A DNA stretch of 64,000 nucleotides from Marinococcus halophilus. GTDB taxonomy: Bacteria > Bacillota > Bacilli > Bacillales > Marinococcaceae. A program made the translations under genes and the position numbers. This document shows positions 14,781-23,133 of this stretch, piece by piece. The notes below the pieces were generated by a model. The model ran no database searches. It was not told where the DNA came from and worked only from the letters and a program-made list of their open reading frames with translations. The DNA lies in assembly GCF_002265875.1 (NCBI RefSeq), contig NZ_NPFA01000002.1, positions 62,157-126,156 on the forward strand, given 5' to 3'. Numbering within the stretch: position 1 is the first letter of the stretch; each line of letters begins with the position of its first letter.

Positions 14781-16031
14781 ATGGCTGAACAAAACCAGGG
14801 ACCGCTTGGCGTTGTACATCAACAGATCGCTGAAGCATCCCAGCTTATTCAACTGCCAAACACTATAGAAACGATACTGAAGCATCCGAAAAGAAAGGTA
14901 GAAGTTCAGTTTCCAGTGGAAATGGATGACGGCCATACCCAGATGTTTACAGGCTACCGCACACAGCACAATGACGTTCTCGGGCCGGTGAAAGGCGGCC
15001 TCCGTTTTTATCCCCAAACAGATGAAGAGGAAACAGAAGCGCTTGCTGCCTGGATGACATTTAAGTGTGCACTGGTGCAGATTCCGCATGGGGGAGCGAA
15101 GGGCGGAGTCGTATGTGACCCGTCTCTTCTGAGTGACCGGGAAATTCGCCAGGTAAGCCGGGGGTACACCGAGGCGCTGTTTGACCTGCTTGGCCCGAAT
15201 AAAGATGTGCCGGCTCCGGATGTGTATACAGATCCTAAGATCATGAGCGTAATGATGGACACGTATTCCCGTATGGCCGGAGGACATGAGCCCGGCGTTA
15301 TCACTGGGAAGCTGCCTCTCGTCGGTGGTTCAAAAGCAAGAGAATCAGCGACTGCCCGCGGCGCTGTGTATATTATTGAAAAAATGCTTGAAAAAGAAAA
15401 CAAGCGTGCTGAAGATGTACGCGTAGCCGTGCAGGGATTTGGCAACGCCGGTCAGATTGCTGCGAGACTTTTGTATGATATGGGCTGTAAAATTGTTAGC
15501 GTCAGCGATTCCAAAGCAGCTCTTTACGAGGAAAATGGGCTTGATATTCCAAGAGCCCAACAGGCAAAAGCAGGGAATGGGCTGCAGGAATACGGAGAAA
15601 ACTATATGCTTGAAAACAATATGGACATTCTTTACACAGAGGCTGACATTCTGATCCCAGCTGCCATGGAAGGCGTTATTACAGAAAAGAACGCAGAGCG
15701 GGTAAAAGCGCCGAAAATTATGGAACTTGCAAACGGACCGACAACGCCGGAAGCAGATCATATTTTAAAGGACCAGGGGCAGCAGGTGTATCCGGATATT
15801 TTAGTGAACGCCGGAGGAGTCATCGTATCGTATCTGGAGTCGGTCCAGAACCACATGAACTACTATTGGTCTGAAGATGTAATTAATGAACGAATGAAAG
15901 CCTTTATTCTTGAGGCGTATGAACAGACGGAAAAATCCGCCTACGAGCACAAGACAACGAATAGAAACGGCGCCATGACCTTTGCTATAGGCCGCCTGCA
16001 GGAAGCAATGGGTTATCGTGGCTGGATTTAA
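14781..16031 (+). CDS. gudB: NAD-type glutamate dehydrogenase (RocG/GudB family)
   Basis: A 416-residue Glu/Leu/Phe/Val dehydrogenase that interconverts glutamate and 2-oxoglutarate plus ammonium. Family landmarks: VKGGLRFYP, MTFKCALVQIPHGGAKGG (catalytic Lys), DVPAPDVYTDPKIM (catalytic Asp), the Rossmann motif VQGFGNAGQIAA, and VNAGGVIVSYLE. Length and motifs fit RocG/GudB of Bacillus; which of the two cannot be told from sequence reading alone, so the symbol is tentative. It has a GGAAGAG RBS and is the last gene of the M20-pncA cluster. The intergenic stretch to 16149 shows only short inverted repeats. Confidence 0.9.
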   Translation: MAEQNQGPLGVVHQQIAEASQLIQLPNTIETILKHPKRKVEVQFPVEMDDGHTQMFTGYRTQHNDVLGPVKGGLRFYPQTDEEETEALAAWMTFKCALVQIPHGGAKGGVVCDPSLLSDREIRQVSRGYTEALFDLLGPNKDVPAPDVYTDPKIMSVMMDTYSRMAGGHEPGVITGKLPLVGGSKARESATARGAVYIIEKMLEKENKRAEDVRVAVQGFGNAGQIAARLLYDMGCKIVSVSDSKAALYEENGLDIPRAQQAKAGNGLQEYGENYMLENNMDILYTEADILIPAAMEGVITEKNAERVKAPKIMELANGPTTPEADHILKDQGQQVYPDILVNAGGVIVSYLESVQNHMNYYWSEDVINERMKAFILEAYEQTEKSAYEHKTTNRNGAMTFAIGRLQEAMGYRGWI

Positions 16032-16148
16032 AAAATTAACGAATTATACGTGAAGCTATAGCCATAGTGCATAGAACGAGATAAAATGCTAAGTGTGAGT
16101 TTTTCCGGAAACGGGAAGGAAAATGCTAAGAGTTCTAGGAGGGATTAG

Positions 16149-16616
16149 ATGGATTGGTCAAAAGAATTTGATTTTCATAAAAATGACACAGAAGACACTA
16201 CGGCAGAAAAAATGAAACGTATCAGCAAGTGTATTGATAAGCTCTGGGGCGATTTCGACGAGGTTTTAATGGAAATTGTGGACCAGGGTGAATTGGAAAA
16301 AGAAGACTACAGAAAACGGTTCAGAGATGAAACTTTCACCATTGAACTTCTGGAATCAGAATTAAAAGGTTCCGTCAGCGGTCACTTCGACCGTAATATT
16401 GACGTTATGGTTGATTTAACACTGGATGAGCCGAAAAAGAAAGCACTCAGTCAGGTATTTCTACCAAACGATAAGCTGTACCTGATTGATACACGCAGCA
16501 ACCAGTGGGTAATTGCCGAAGCCGGCAAAAAGCCAAAAGACTGCACGAAGCTGGAGAAAAAGCATATAGAGCAGGTATTTGCTCATATGCTCCGCGAATA
16601 CAAAGTAACGAATTAA
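16149..16616 (+). CDS. Hypothetical protein (155 aa)
   Basis: A 155-residue hydrophilic protein with AGGAGG RBS at 16136. The first half is helical and highly charged (TAEKMKRISKCIDKLWGDFDEVLMEIV), the second half has a beta-rich stretch (HFDRNIDVMVDLTLDEP, KLYLIDTRSNQWVIAEAG). I recognise no family. It stands alone between glutamate dehydrogenase and a tRNA gene, with its own terminator. Confidence 0.7.
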   Translation: MDWSKEFDFHKNDTEDTTAEKMKRISKCIDKLWGDFDEVLMEIVDQGELEKEDYRKRFRDETFTIELLESELKGSVSGHFDRNIDVMVDLTLDEPKKKALSQVFLPNDKLYLIDTRSNQWVIAEAGKKPKDCTKLEKKHIEQVFAHMLREYKVTN

Positions 16617-16622
16617 TAGCAA

Positions 16623-16662
16623 AACAGGCACCCAGCTTCATGGTTGGGTGTCTGTTTTATCA
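16623..16662 (+). terminator. Intrinsic terminator
   Basis: AAACAGGCACCCA pairs with TGGGTGTCTGTTT around a short loop and runs into TTTTAT. Confidence 0.8.
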
Positions 16663-16682
16663 TATAACTTAAAAAGGAAACC

Positions 16683-16711
16683 TTGACAATAAGCGCTTTT
16701 ACACGTATTCT
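16683..16711 (+). promoter_or_regulatory. Promoter of tRNA-Arg
   Basis: Perfect TTGACA (16683-16688), 17-nt spacer, TATTCT (16706-16711), about 57 nt before the tRNA. Confidence 0.8.
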
Positions 16712-16768
16712 TACATTTGTCTTTGCTCTTTGCGACAGAGGTTTCTGTATCCTTATGAATGTATATTT

Positions 16769-16843
16769 GCCCTAGTAGCTCAGGGGAAGAGCAACAGCCT
16801 CCTAAGCTGTAGGTCGCAGGTTCGAATCCTGCCTAGGGCGCCA
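16769..16843 (+). tRNA. tRNA-Arg (anticodon CCT)
   Basis: A complete cloverleaf: acceptor arms GCCCTAG/CTAGGGC, D arm GCTC/GAGC, anticodon stem ACAGC/GCTGT with loop CTCCTAA (anticodon CCT, decoding AGG), T arm GCAGG-TTCGAAT-CCTGC, discriminator G and encoded CCA. A strong promoter is upstream and a terminator follows. tRNA-Arg(CCT) genes are common integration sites, but no repeat or integrase is seen beside this one. Confidence 0.95.
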
Positions 16844-16856
16844 CTTGTAAAAATGT

Positions 16857-16888
16857 ACCCCCGTGCCGGCGCACGGGGGATTTTAATA
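16857..16888 (+). terminator. Terminator after tRNA-Arg
   Basis: CCCCCGTGC / GCACGGGGG hairpin followed by ATTTTAA. Confidence 0.75.
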
Positions 16889-17070
16889 TTTACTCTTCGA
16901 CTGGCTGAGTGAGGGCCGGGGGATGCATATTTTATTGTGCCTTGAAATTTCCAATATAAAAGTTGCCTTTGGGAAAATGTATGTCCAAAAGTGAAAAAGG
17001 TTTGAAAAGACCGGACAGATGCACTAAAATTAAATTAAAGATTCTGACAAAAAGCGGGAAGGGAGTTAAA

Positions 17071-17238
17071 ATGATTATTATTATTTTATCCCTGATGTTG
17101 TTTGCTGTGCTTACTTATTTATTTTACGAACTGTGGAACACAAATGCAGAGATGAAAGAAAATAGGCAGCATTGTTCACTACTGTACGGAAGCTCGCTGC
17201 TTGCGCTTGTGTTGTTAAATACATCTATGCTTTTATGA
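17071..17238 (+). CDS. 55-residue two-helix membrane protein
   Basis: ATG 17071 has GGGAAGGGAG upstream, so it is preferred to the in-frame start at 16963. The peptide has two hydrophobic helices (about residues 2-20 and 37-54) joined by a hydrophilic loop (ELWNTNAEMKENRQ). A terminator-like hairpin (CTTCGCC/GGCGGAG plus T7) follows at 17241. No family recognised. Confidence 0.5.
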   Translation: MIIIILSLMLFAVLTYLFYELWNTNAEMKENRQHCSLLYGSSLLALVLLNTSMLL

Positions 17239-17240
17239 AA

Positions 17241-17268
17241 CTTCGCCGAGGCGGAGTTTTTTTGTGAG
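17241..17268 (+). terminator. Intrinsic terminator
   Basis: Short stem CTTCGCC/GGCGGAG with a GA loop, then TTTTTTT. Confidence 0.65.
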
Positions 17269-17423
17269 ATTTGGTAGTGCTAAACTAATAAATGAAAGAA
17301 AGTGATGGAAGTATGTATCATCCTGGAATTGTATAATATAAGGTAGTAACCAGGATAATAATCTGCAATAGGGGTTGCAGCTATAATATTATTCACTGAA
17401 GAAGCACAACTGGAGTGGGGAAT

Positions 17424-17672
17424 ATGGGGAAGTTTTATGCGATTGTTACAGTGCTTGGCCTGGGCATTGCCGGACTGTTCGGATATCATTGGTACGATAC
17501 AGAGTCGAGCATACAGACGATTCACATGCACAAAGAAGGCAACAATTTATCGAGAGAAGCAAATGTGCCTGCTGCATCGCCTTTTTTTCTATTCAACGAC
17601 AGGGGAGAATTACATTTTTTGAGCGTTACTGAAAGAAATATTATGTCCCAAAAGCAACAGAAAAAATATTAA
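17424..17672 (+). CDS. Small membrane-anchored hypothetical protein
   Basis: 82 residues from ATG 17424 (GGAG 8 nt upstream; GTG 17415 is the alternative). One N-terminal hydrophobic segment (about residues 5-22) anchors a short polar domain. No motif is recognised. Two TATAAT-like boxes lie upstream (about 17329 and 17382). The 250 nt that follow to 17924 hold no gene I can support. Confidence 0.45.
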   Translation: MGKFYAIVTVLGLGIAGLFGYHWYDTESSIQTIHMHKEGNNLSREANVPAASPFFLFNDRGELHFLSVTERNIMSQKQQKKY

Positions 17673-17924
17673 AAAGCAGGCAGAAAACTTTAATAGAGCA
17701 AGGCTTGTTTTTACGGAAGAAATTGAATGTGCCTTAATGGTTGCTTTTCAAACCCTGGAATGTGAATATATAATAAAGAAAAGATTTGCCAGGCAGTGGG
17801 AGCCAGGGCAATTGTGGAAAGCAAACTTTATGGAATAACGATTATAGCCGATAGTGGGACATCTGCCGGAACCTGCTCTTATAGAGCGGGTTTTGTACGG
17901 TTATTTGCAGGGAGGGAAGATATT

Positions 17925-18737
17925 TTGACTTCAATTATAGCTCATCGGGGGGCTTCAGACCGCCGCCCGGAAAATACAATGTCGGCTTTCCGCCAGGCCG
18001 TTACAGACGGGGCAGACGCAATTGAAACAGACGTGCAGCTTTCAAAAGACGGGGTTCCAGTATTAATTCATGATACGCTTTTGAAACGAACGACTGGAGC
18101 TTCCGGGAGTGTTCATGAATATACATACAAAGAACTGCAGGACTTAAGCGCTGGGGCGTGGATGAACAAACGATACCGCAAAGAAAAAATCGTCAGCCTG
18201 GAACGTCTGCTGCAGGAAACAAGCACGGAAGAGATGAAGTTTGTGCTTGAGCTGAAAAATTCCAATGTTGCACATAAAGGGCTTGAAGAAGCTGTAATTA
18301 ACCTGCTGAATGACTACAAAAAGATTGAGTCAGCTACCGTGTCAAGCTTTAACCACCGCTCGATGGCCTACGCCCGGGAGTTATCGGAAGAGGTAAACAT
18401 CGCAATTCTTTATGCGGTGCATCTATACCGACCGTGTGAATACGCGAAAATTGTCGGGGCTACTGAGCTTCATCCTCATTACCGTACAATTGACAAAGCT
18501 TGGATTGACGACGCTATCAACGCGGAACTGGAAGTAGTTCCGTACACTATTGATAAAAAGAGTGGATGGAAAAAAGCCATAGAGGCTGGCGTTACTGGGA
18601 TCATTACGAATAAGCCTAAGGCACTGCAGCAGTATTTATATCCCGCAGAACCAGAACAGCTAGAGGGCGGCCCATTGAAATCAAACTCATCGGAACAACC
18701 CAAACAGCTGGAAGAAAAGGGAGCCTCGAAAGAGTGA
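17925..18737 (+). CDS. ugpQ: Glycerophosphodiester phosphodiesterase
   Basis: A 270-residue cytoplasmic GDPD enzyme that splits glycerophosphodiesters into glycerol-3-phosphate and an alcohol. The catalytic and metal motifs are IAHRGASDRRPENT, the TDVQLSKDGVPVLIHD segment and VLELKN (metal-binding Glu). TTG 17925 is chosen as start because GGAGGGA stands 8 nt upstream and the protein then begins directly with MTSIIAHRG; the frame is open further up to 17796 but without a ribosome site. The last about 25 residues (EQLEGGPLKSNSSEQPKQLEEKG) form a low-complexity tail not needed for the barrel. Confidence 0.88.
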   Translation: MTSIIAHRGASDRRPENTMSAFRQAVTDGADAIETDVQLSKDGVPVLIHDTLLKRTTGASGSVHEYTYKELQDLSAGAWMNKRYRKEKIVSLERLLQETSTEEMKFVLELKNSNVAHKGLEEAVINLLNDYKKIESATVSSFNHRSMAYARELSEEVNIAILYAVHLYRPCEYAKIVGATELHPHYRTIDKAWIDDAINAELEVVPYTIDKKSGWKKAIEAGVTGIITNKPKALQQYLYPAEPEQLEGGPLKSNSSEQPKQLEEKGASKE

Positions 18738-18792
18738 AACTTCCTTTCGCAGCGCGTGTCTATAATTTCATTGACCGAATAACAATCATATT

Positions 18793-18840
18793 AAAAGAAG
18801 CCTGCCTTTACAAAAAAGGGGGCTTCTTTAAGTGCTCTTT
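18793..18840 (+). terminator. Intrinsic terminator
   Basis: AAAGAAGCC pairs with GGCTTCTTT across an AT-rich loop; a T run follows near 18838. Small open frame 18734-18940 over it is not called. Confidence 0.6.
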
Positions 18841-18878
18841 TTTGATAATCCGAGCATCCGGTACTGCTAAAACGGTCA

Positions 18879-19652
18879 CTACAGCAGCCCTACTTTTTCA
18901 AGTCCACGCGCAATCCCGTCATCACCTACATCAGCTGTAATATGGCGGGCACAACTTTTGACCTCGTCCGGGGCGTTCCCCATAGCAACACTGTTGGGTA
19001 CGTACTGAAGCATTTCTACATCGTTATAATTATCCCCAAAAGCATAGCAGTTCTCAAGCTCGATGCCGGCTTCAGCGATGAGGTTTTTAATACCGTTTGC
19101 TTTGGATCCTCCTGGAGGAATAACATCGAGAGAGTAAGGATGCCAACGTACAAATCGCAGATCCTGCATCTGATCTACATAACGGTTTTCCTCATCTTCG
19201 CGGGCAAATAGAAGGGCCTGGTAAATATTATTCTGCTCTGCAAACGAAGCATCAAATTCGGGATGTTCTACGCCGAGTGTCGTTATGCTGTCATGAATGT
19301 CATGGTGGAATTCAATATTTGCTTTCATGGCAGTGCTGCCCATAAACACAATCGGGTGTTCTTTCTCAGCAGCGAAGGCCTGCAGAGACTGAAGTGTTGT
19401 AGTAGGGATCGTATTTTGATAAATAGCATTTCCCTTGTATTTTACAAACTGGCCGTTGAATGAAATAAACGTATGAATATCGAGTTCTTCCCGGAGGTCA
19501 TCGAACAAATAGGGAGCTCTTCCAGTGGAAATCGCGATGTCATGGCCCTTGCTGCGAAGCTTATGAATAGCATTCCTGGTAGAACCGGGAATCTGTTTGT
19601 TTTCATCATACAGCGTTCCGTCAATGTCGAAAAAAATCATTTTTTTACTCAT
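18879..19652 (-). CDS. HAD-superfamily phosphatase (Cof/YkrA-like)
   Basis: A 257-residue Cof-type HAD hydrolase. Motif I is FFDIDGTLYDE, motif II ISTGR, motif III the Lys in GGSKANGI, motif IV FGDNYNDVEML; the cap domain lies between about residues 80 and 190. Members dephosphorylate sugar phosphates, nucleotides or flavin intermediates, and the substrate cannot be told. The start at 19652 (MSKKMIFF) is set by AAAGGAG 9 nt upstream; the frame continues upstream to 19703 without a ribosome site. Convergent with the GDPD gene. Confidence 0.85.
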   Translation of the reverse strand: MSKKMIFFDIDGTLYDENKQIPGSTRNAIHKLRSKGHDIAISTGRAPYLFDDLREELDIHTFISFNGQFVKYKGNAIYQNTIPTTTLQSLQAFAAEKEHPIVFMGSTAMKANIEFHHDIHDSITTLGVEHPEFDASFAEQNNIYQALLFAREDEENRYVDQMQDLRFVRWHPYSLDVIPPGGSKANGIKNLIAEAGIELENCYAFGDNYNDVEMLQYVPNSVAMGNAPDEVKSCARHITADVGDDGIARGLEKVGLL

Positions 19653-19734
19653 GTATAGGGTCTCCTTTTCTGCGCTTCTGCCCGTCCAGTATACTACAAT
19701 CACTTGTATTCTACCAACGCAGCCTCAAAAGAAG

Positions 19735-20565
19735 CTAATAGTAATCATGAAGCAGAGGGGCAGGATGCTTTTTTTGCCGCCTCCGATAGACGAGTGCGTT
19801 AATTTCTCCGCCAATAACAAGAAGCATACCGACCAAAAACAGCCATATCATTAATACGATAACACCGCCAAGGCTGCCGTATGTGGAAGCGTAGTTGGCA
19901 AAATTGTTAACATAAAAGGAAAACCCAAGTGAAATTATCTGCCAGAGTAGCGTAGCTGTCATTGCCCCCGGCAAAACAGTCCAAAATGGCATGTTGTTAT
20001 TCGGTGCAAGATGATAGAGCGTGGCAAGAATAACAGAGGTGACTGAAATAGTGACAATCCAACGGAGAAGCTGGACGAGAAAGACGGTGTCCTCCGGCAC
20101 ATAAATGAATGATTGTATAGCTGATAAAATCAGGCTGCCGAAAACGGGGAGGAAAAGAGCGATAATTACTGAAAGCATTAATCCAAAGGTTAAACCTACC
20201 GATATCAGCCGTACTATAAAAAAGGGTCTTGTCTCCAGCACATCATACGCCCCGTTCATTGCCCGTATAAAAGCATTCAGTCCAAGAGAAGCTGTCCATA
20301 TTGTTCCAATGATCCCGATGGTAAGCAGCCCATTGCTTGAGCTGTTGATCGTATCTTCAATCGTCTCCTGGAACAATGAAGCAGTCTCTGCAGGAACGAA
20401 TTGGTACAAAAGTGAAACAGCCCGGTCGGCGTCTATGTTGAAATAAGGAAGAAGCGATAGAAACAAAATAAGCAGTGGAAAAATGGATAATAGATAATAA
20501 AATGCCTGTTGAGCAGCAAGGCCGGCTGCGTTATCCTTCGTTAATTCTGAGAAAAGATTTTTCAT
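19735..20565 (-). CDS. YihY/BrkB-family membrane protein
   Basis: A 276-residue protein with about six hydrophobic helices and the family patterns GLAAQQAFYYLLSIFPLLI and GTIWTASLGLNAFIRAMNGAYDV, plus LAPNNNMPFWTVLPGA. The family was once called RNase BN, but is now regarded as a membrane transporter or envelope protein of unclear function. The clear AAAGGAGGGG lies about 28 nt before the ATG, an unusually long distance, so the true start could be a non-standard codon a few residues upstream; length fits the family either way. Confidence 0.85.
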   Translation of the reverse strand: MKNLFSELTKDNAAGLAAQQAFYYLLSIFPLLILFLSLLPYFNIDADRAVSLLYQFVPAETASLFQETIEDTINSSSNGLLTIGIIGTIWTASLGLNAFIRAMNGAYDVLETRPFFIVRLISVGLTFGLMLSVIIALFLPVFGSLILSAIQSFIYVPEDTVFLVQLLRWIVTISVTSVILATLYHLAPNNNMPFWTVLPGAMTATLLWQIISLGFSFYVNNFANYASTYGSLGGVIVLMIWLFLVGMLLVIGGEINALVYRRRQKKHPAPLLHDYY

Positions 20566-20642
20566 AAAAGCAGTTATGTTTTTGATGCTACCCCTCCTTT
20601 AGTTTGGCCTTATTCTTATTATACAAAACGGGAGGAAAAGAA

Positions 20643-20670
20643 AAACCTGTGCACAGCTGCTGCACAGGTC
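20643..20670 (-). terminator. Intrinsic terminator of the beta-helix lipoprotein gene
   Basis: CCTGTGCA/TGCACAGG hairpin; on the minus strand it is followed by TTTTTCTTTT. Confidence 0.8.
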
Positions 20671-20701
20671 ACAGGGATCAGAACCATCCCCGGCAGCTCT
20701 T

Positions 20702-21967
20702 CTAATCTGTGTCTTCAGAAGAAGGTACGGGGGCCTCCTGTTCAATATATTGCTGGAATGTAAAAAGGTCCCGGAATTTATGTCCTTCCCACTTCCATTC
20801 GGCGCTTGAAGAAGAAGGAAAGGAATTATCTTTCAGGGTAACATAGTTACTAATATCTTCAGTAGCATCAATGTAAAATCCTTTGAACGTGTTTCCTTTA
20901 AATTCATTGTTCATGACGTTTAAATGACGGATGGAGGACTGTATGCGCAGCTGCGCGGATCCCCGGCTGCCGTGCGCGTTTTTCCAGACGTTTTCCGAAA
21001 AAGAAACGCGGCTGATCGGGCGTTCGGCAGGCCCCTGAATAAGGGCGGTGCCAGCCGACGTCTGATCCCGCCATACATTGTTTTTAAAGGACAGGTCCTC
21101 TGTATCAGCAAAGGAAGTATTGCGGACAAGCGTCCCTACAGAACCACCGTGTATAGTGTTATGGGAAAAAACGATATTATGGGCGCCTTGGACGGCAATG
21201 CCCGGCTCGGAGCTCCTGCCCGAAGAATTAATAGTATTATTTTTCACATTGCCTCTGGATGGTACGCGCCCGTTTACTTCTCCCGAAACTGCCTGTAAAT
21301 CGAGAGAAGTCCCGGAAGCCTTTTCAAAGTGGTTGTGGGAGATAGTAAATGAATTTACGTTGCCGACCAGTGAAAAGGCGGGGGAATACTTCCATCTTTC
21401 AACGGTGTTGCCGCTTATGACTATGTCCTCGTGAATGCTATCTGCATTCGGGCTGGAGATACGCACCGCCGAGCCTGATTTTTCTTTTGCTCCCTGAGAC
21501 GAGCGAAAGCGGTTATCGAGTATTTGAAGGGAGCGTGTTTCCCCGGAGGAGACGATAACGGAAGCCTCCTTCTCCTGATAAAAGGTAAACTTTTTGATTG
21601 TTATGTATTCAGTGTCCTTTAAAGAGAAAAACGGTTCTTTGCTCTCCGTTTTCAATTGAACGTCTTCATCTTTAAACGGGCGGATAATGATGGGAAGGTG
21701 TTCTTCGCCCTGGTGATTCATTTTTACATTTTCCCGGTAGGTCCCTTTCCGTAAATAAATCGTATCTCCGGCGCTTGCCGTGTCAACTGCTTTTTGAACG
21801 GATTTATACGGAGCATCGATGGTGCCGCTTTGATTATCACTGCCTGAAGGGGCGACAAATATTCCCTCAGCTGTCTTCCCGGACTCAGAAGAAAAAGGGA
21901 GCATGCCGCAGCCGCTTATAAATAGCAAGAAAAAAAGCATGATAGCAACAGAATAAAAATGTGGCAA
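20702..21967 (-). CDS. Right-handed beta-helix lipoprotein
   Basis: 421 residues from a TTG at 21967, chosen because AGGGAGGG lies 7 nt upstream and the product then starts with a short signal peptide ending in a lipobox (FISGC). The mature N-terminus includes IFVAPSGSDNQSGTIDAPYKSVQKAV and GDTIYLRKGTY, the hallmark start of DUF1565/pectate-lyase-like beta-helix proteins, followed by many N-rich coils (SHNHFEKAS, NNTINSSG, SHNTIHGG, NNVWRDQ). It is probably an outer-leaflet-anchored, extracytoplasmic polysaccharide-binding or -lyase-like protein; catalytic residues are not evident. The reading frame is open further upstream to 22390 but lacks any start signal there. Confidence 0.8.
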   Translation of the reverse strand: MPHFYSVAIMLFFLLFISGCGMLPFSSESGKTAEGIFVAPSGSDNQSGTIDAPYKSVQKAVDTASAGDTIYLRKGTYRENVKMNHQGEEHLPIIIRPFKDEDVQLKTESKEPFFSLKDTEYITIKKFTFYQEKEASVIVSSGETRSLQILDNRFRSSQGAKEKSGSAVRISSPNADSIHEDIVISGNTVERWKYSPAFSLVGNVNSFTISHNHFEKASGTSLDLQAVSGEVNGRVPSRGNVKNNTINSSGRSSEPGIAVQGAHNIVFSHNTIHGGSVGTLVRNTSFADTEDLSFKNNVWRDQTSAGTALIQGPAERPISRVSFSENVWKNAHGSRGSAQLRIQSSIRHLNVMNNEFKGNTFKGFYIDATEDISNYVTLKDNSFPSSSSAEWKWEGHKFRDLFTFQQYIEQEAPVPSSEDTD

Positions 21968-22062
21968 CCGGGTTCCCTCCCTGTTTTCTAATAAGACGTT
22001 AAACGCAAGTGTATAAGCAAAAACTAGCGTAGCATAATTGTAATAATTGTAACAGTTATAAA

Positions 22063-22097
22063 ATGGAAGAAGGCGCACGGCATTGTGCGCCTTCAGT
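22063..22097 (-). terminator. Hairpin terminator after the DUF4003 gene
   Basis: GAAGGCGCAC pairs perfectly with GTGCGCCTTC; the minus strand continues into TTCCATTTT. It may work for either strand. Confidence 0.6.
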
Positions 22098-22101
22098 TTG
22101 A

Positions 22102-23076
22102 TTACAGCGTTATTGCAGCCGAAGCAGAAGTTGAAGAATTCAATGCCTGCAGTGCCACCGCCCGCTGTGCTTCGAGCACTGCCACGGGCAGACTGCCACC
22201 GTTCGTATAAGCATGGTGGGCAACGGCAAGCTGCAGGGAAATATGAACTGCGAAATGATGAAACCTCCGAAATTCTCCCTGTCCAGCCAAACGGGCGTGT
22301 ATGCTCCGGGCGTCGTCTATAATAGCCGGAAAAGAAGTTGTAAACCCAAGCACGCCCAGTAGTGAATAATAAAACGGACGTACGTGCCATTGATCAGACT
22401 TCCAATATTCAAGCAGTTCATCGAAACGTTCAAAGTAAGCAGTCCCGCCCAAGCTCTCAAGATTCAAAGCAGCTAAGAAAGAAAGATACTGAAGCTGAGG
22501 CCCCTTTTTAAAATCTCGCTCCAAAAGCTGGTGATGGACGTTATTCATATGCTCGATCATCTGTTCTTTATTCCCGGGAAACTGATGAATGCAAAGTGCG
22601 TGCAGAGGGTAATAATCCGCACTTGTCAACTCCGGAAAGGATTCCTGCAGAAACTGGTACCAGGCAGTGAATGCCGGTACAGCTGCAAAGTCGTCTTTGT
22701 AGAATGCATAGTAGGATAAAGCTGCTGCATACGTAGATGTGCCGCGTCCCCACGGCCCCTGCACCAGCTGGCTGTATAATTGTTTAAAGCCGGGCCAGCT
22801 GTTTTCAGGATCTTCGGACAAACAGTCAAGCATGCCGGCGATTGGAAAGCGCTGATGGGACCGAAGCGGTGAAAACCAGCTGTTTTTCTTTTTAATCGTC
22901 TGCTGAAGCCGGTCGAACCTGTGACTGTCAAATGGCTTTTGATACAGGGAGTACATTGAGGCCATCAGCATGAACATCCGGGCATCAGAATGATACCAGG
23001 GGTACTTTTTCTTTAATGCTTCGTAGGTGTGTAAATAATCATTTGTCATAGCTGTAAGCTGTTCCTTAGTTTCCAT
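22102..23076 (-). CDS. DUF4003-family protein
   Basis: A 324-residue mostly helical cytoplasmic protein matching the Bacillus DUF4003 group (short tandem-helix protein with FMLMASMYSL, HQRFPIAGMLD, and GPWGRGTSTYAAALSYYAFYKDD). The function of the family is unknown. AAAGGAGGTC just upstream of ATG 23076 sets the start. The Ala-rich C-terminus (AHHAYTNGGSLPVAVLEAQRAVALQAL) is typical of the family. It stands as a single gene between hemAT and the lipoprotein gene, with a terminator after it. Confidence 0.75.
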   Translation of the reverse strand: METKEQLTAMTNDYLHTYEALKKKYPWYHSDARMFMLMASMYSLYQKPFDSHRFDRLQQTIKKKNSWFSPLRSHQRFPIAGMLDCLSEDPENSWPGFKQLYSQLVQGPWGRGTSTYAAALSYYAFYKDDFAAVPAFTAWYQFLQESFPELTSADYYPLHALCIHQFPGNKEQMIEHMNNVHHQLLERDFKKGPQLQYLSFLAALNLESLGGTAYFERFDELLEYWKSDQWHVRPFYYSLLGVLGFTTSFPAIIDDARSIHARLAGQGEFRRFHHFAVHISLQLAVAHHAYTNGGSLPVAVLEAQRAVALQALNSSTSASAAITL

Positions 23077-23133
23077 CTGCGGACCTCCTTTTCTCTGGCT
23101 GTATTACAATTATAGCATGAGAAAAGCGGAGTA

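Noticed and set aside
16769-16843. tRNA-Arg(CCT) as the attachment site of an integrated element
   Set aside because: No direct repeat of the tRNA 3' end and no integrase gene are seen downstream within the window.
18734-18940. 68-codon forward frame after the glycerophosphodiesterase gene
   Set aside because: It runs through the terminator hairpin and overlaps the convergent HAD gene; no ribosome site.
21968-22390. N-terminal extension of the beta-helix lipoprotein
   Set aside because: It overlaps the opposite frame of the DUF4003 gene and its terminator, and a good RBS-TTG-signal peptide start exists at 21967.
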